Part shown: piece after piece, positions 3,930-5,423 of the stretch
Layout of the letters: each line of letters starts with the position of its first letter
Position numbering within the stretch: the stretch's first letter is position 1
Assembly (NCBI GenBank): GCA_002343325.1
Contig: DDSG01000101.1
Coordinates: forward strand, 1-5,423
DNA length: 5,423 nucleotides
Reading direction: 5' to 3'
Origin: Phycisphaerales bacterium UBA2396
Lineage (GTDB): Bacteria; Planctomycetota; Phycisphaerae; Phycisphaerales; UBA1924
Translations under genes and position numbers: made by a program
The notes under the pieces: model-generated
Databases searched by the model: none
The model's input: the letters and a program-made list of their open reading frames with translations, nothing else
What the model was told of the DNA's origin: nothing

Positions 3930-5423
3930 TTACTCCTTCCCCTCCTCCTTCTTCACCCTGGGCAAGAGGTCCGGGGCGCAGGCGAGGTTGTACGCGACGA
4001 TCGCCGAGCACGTCGCCGACTGCATCAGGTATTCGGGGATCGCGATGTCGAAGGTGTCGTTCTGCGTGTGCCAGCCGAAGCCGTAGTCGGCCCGGCCCAC
4101 CTCGTCCCAGAAGAACCCGGGGACGCCGATCTGGTTGAAGGCGGCGTGGTCGGAGGACCCGTGCGTGCCGATGGTCTCGCCGGTGTTGCGGATGTTGACG
4201 TTGAGGTACTTCCCGTCGGTCTCGGAGTAGAAGACGAAGTTGACGGGCGCGGTGGCGGCGGCGAGGTAGTTGACCATGTTGGCTGCGGCGGGCAGGCCGC
4301 CCTGCGTGTTGGTCCCCCCGTCGTCGACGAAGCACGCCGAGACGCTCTTGAGAATCTGATCCTTGTTGGCCTTGACGTACGCCCGCGCGCCGAGCAGCCC
4401 CTGCTCCTCGCCCGTCCAGTGGATGAAGCGGATGGTGCGCTTGGGCCTGGCGCCCACGGCGGCCAGGATGCGGGCGGCCTCGAGGGTGACGGCCGAGCCC
4501 GTGCCGTTGTCGGTCGCGCCCTGGCTGCCCGGGCCGTCCCAGGAGTCCAGGTGGGCGGAGATGATGACGACCTCGTCGGGCTTCTCGGTGCCGACGATCT
4601 CGGCGATGGTGTTGTAGCAGGGGATGGGCCCGGCCTTGAGCTCGTGCTTGAGATCGACTTCGAGCTCGATGGGCTCGCCGTCGGCGAGGCGTGAGTTGAG
4701 GAAGTCGTAGTCGGAGAGGCGGACGACCAGGTGCAGGTCGTCGGGGATGTCGTCGAGCTTGCGTTCGCGCCAGCCGGGGACGCCGCCGGTCCAGACGCGT
4801 TCGTCGCGCGTGGTCGAGATGAACCCGGCGACCTGATCGACGATGAGCCGCTGGGGGAGCTTGATCTCTTCGGGCTTCTTGCCCTCGGCGAGGTCCTTGC
4901 GGGCCTGCTCGCGGGCCTCGAAGTTGGTGCCCAGCCGTCCGCGGACGCCGCGCTGCCCGACGGCGGGCTCGGCGGGGAGGAGGATCCACGCGCCCTTGAG
5001 CTGGTCCTTCATCGCGGCGTACTCGGCGTCGTCGGCCGGGGCGCGGAGGACCTTGCCCTTGACGGGCCCGTCGGTGCCCTTGGTCCAGGCCTGCACGCTG
5101 AACTGCAGGTCGCGGACCTTGCGGTATTCGATCGTCTTCTGGCCGTCTTTCTCGCGTTCGTCGCGGAGCATCGCGGTGGCGCGGCTGGGCCCGCGGTCGA
5201 AGCGCGTGGCGATGGTGCCCCATTCCTCGACGCGGGCGTTCTTGAGCCCCCAGAGCTCGAACTGGGCCTTGCACCAGCGGTTGGCCTCTTCGAGCCGCGT
5301 GGAGCCGGTCAGCCGGGGCCCGATCGTCTTCGTGAGGTGGGCCAGGTGGGTCATGACCTGGTTGTTGGTGGTTCCCTCGCGGAGGATGGCGTCGATGGTG
5401 GCCCGCGGTCGAAGCGCGTGGCG
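3930..5423 (-). CDS. M28-family zinc metallopeptidase (5' end beyond window)
   Basis: The gene reads leftward to TAA at 3930-3932. An ATG lies at 5352-5354, but the frame stays open to the window edge and the preceding codons read ATIDAILREGTTNNQV. That resembles the segment before VMxHLxxLTxxIGPRLTGS in relatives, so the true start, probably with a signal peptide, lies outside. Numbering from that internal Met (474 residues), the M28 residues are H268 and D270 in HLDSWD, bridging D282 in GATDNGTG, E316-E317 in TGEEQG (general base and metal ligand), D344 or D345 in FVDDGGT, and H429 in GWHTQNDTFD. The conserved SDHAAF is at 401-406. Residues ~80-240 form an insertion that looks like a protease-associated (PA) domain. 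The family comprises aminopeptidases and carboxypeptidase Q-like enzymes with two zinc ions, usually exported. Exact specificity cannot be told. It is convergent with the orphan gene and at normal high GC. Confidence 0.93.
   Translation of the reverse strand, partial: RHALRPRATIDAILREGTTNNQVMTHLAHLTKTIGPRLTGSTRLEEANRWCKAQFELWGLKNARVEEWGTIATRFDRGPSRATAMLRDEREKDGQKTIEYRKVRDLQFSVQAWTKGTDGPVKGKVLRAPADDAEYAAMKDQLKGAWILLPAEPAVGQRGVRGRLGTNFEAREQARKDLAEGKKPEEIKLPQRLIVDQVAGFISTTRDERVWTGGVPGWRERKLDDIPDDLHLVVRLSDYDFLNSRLADGEPIELEVDLKHELKAGPIPCYNTIAEIVGTEKPDEVVIISAHLDSWDGPGSQGATDNGTGSAVTLEAARILAAVGARPKRTIRFIHWTGEEQGLLGARAYVKANKDQILKSVSACFVDDGGTNTQGGLPAAANMVNYLAAATAPVNFVFYSETDGKYLNVNIRNTGETIGTHGSSDHAAFNQIGVPGFFWDEVGRADYGFGWHTQNDTFDIAIPEYLMQSATCSAIVAYNLACAPDLLPRVKKEEGKE
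5188..5211. repeat. 24-base direct repeat, internal copy
   Basis: This stretch, beginning GGCCCGCGGTCGAAG, is identical over 24 bases to the last 24 bases of the window. This copy encodes the ATRFDRGP segment of the M28 peptidase, which looks like authentic family sequence. Confidence 0.9.
5400..5423. repeat. 24-base direct repeat, terminal copy
   Basis: This copy is identical to 5188-5211 and runs exactly to the window end. The offset is 212 bases, not a multiple of three, so here it reads as RHALRPRA in the peptidase frame instead of ATRFDRGP. That makes the outermost residues of the visible peptidase doubtful. Confidence 0.9.

Noticed and set aside
3752..4138. 128-codon plus-strand frame starting MMQCVAWSCKHN
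   Set aside because: It crosses the hairpin-rich gap and then runs antisense through the peptidase, becoming Pro/Arg/Ser low-complexity. No ribosome binding site is visible.
3903..4694. 263-codon plus-strand frame rich in Gly, Val, Asp and Ala
   Set aside because: It is antisense to the M28 peptidase and arises from GC-rich codon structure. It has no independent support.
3859..5274. 471-codon minus-strand frame of mostly Arg, Gly and Pro
   Set aside because: It is a shifted-frame shadow of the M28 peptidase. Its composition is not protein-like, while the peptidase frame has full family motifs.

Overview
The window is a GC-rich bacterial segment, probably from the Planctomycetota and perhaps Phycisphaerae-like. 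That placement is an inference. It rests on the composition (43 of 60 bases are G or C at 541-600), on a membrane protein (451-1647) that resembles uncharacterised proteins I associate with planctomycetes, and on an M28 peptidase of a type common there. Both ends cut through genes, and the last 24 bases repeat an internal stretch exactly. The window may therefore be a whole short metagenomic contig.

Left part (1-1915, + strand): a tight three-gene run. It holds the C-terminal end of a probable GT39/ArnT-like membrane glycosyltransferase, a multi-pass membrane protein of unknown function, and a 91-residue hypothetical protein whose start overlaps the previous stop by 8 bases. A 125-base gap with two perfect 10-base palindromes follows.

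Middle part (2041-3024, + strand): apaG; a well-formed tRNA-Ser(GCT) with its own likely promoter overlapping the apaG stop and a clear intrinsic terminator; a small lipoprotein whose signal peptide contains an out-of-frame 20-base duplication; and a 33-residue small membrane-protein candidate with a strong ribosome binding site.

Right-centre part (about 3000-3900): a stretch of visibly lower GC (30/60 at 3181-3240, 26/60 at 3241-3300). It carries one 205-residue orphan gene with an N-terminal cysteine cluster and a probable alpha/beta fold, followed by a non-coding stretch rich in hairpins. A 10-base direct repeat brackets the stretch. This is the best candidate for acquired and undescribed material. 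It is a single gene with no recognisable partner, so I do not claim a system.

Right end (3930-5423, - strand): a 5'-truncated M28-family zinc metallopeptidase with all expected metal-binding residues, convergent with the orphan gene. Apart from the left-hand run, the genes share no obvious pathway. The window reads as ordinary chromosome interrupted by a small foreign-looking patch.
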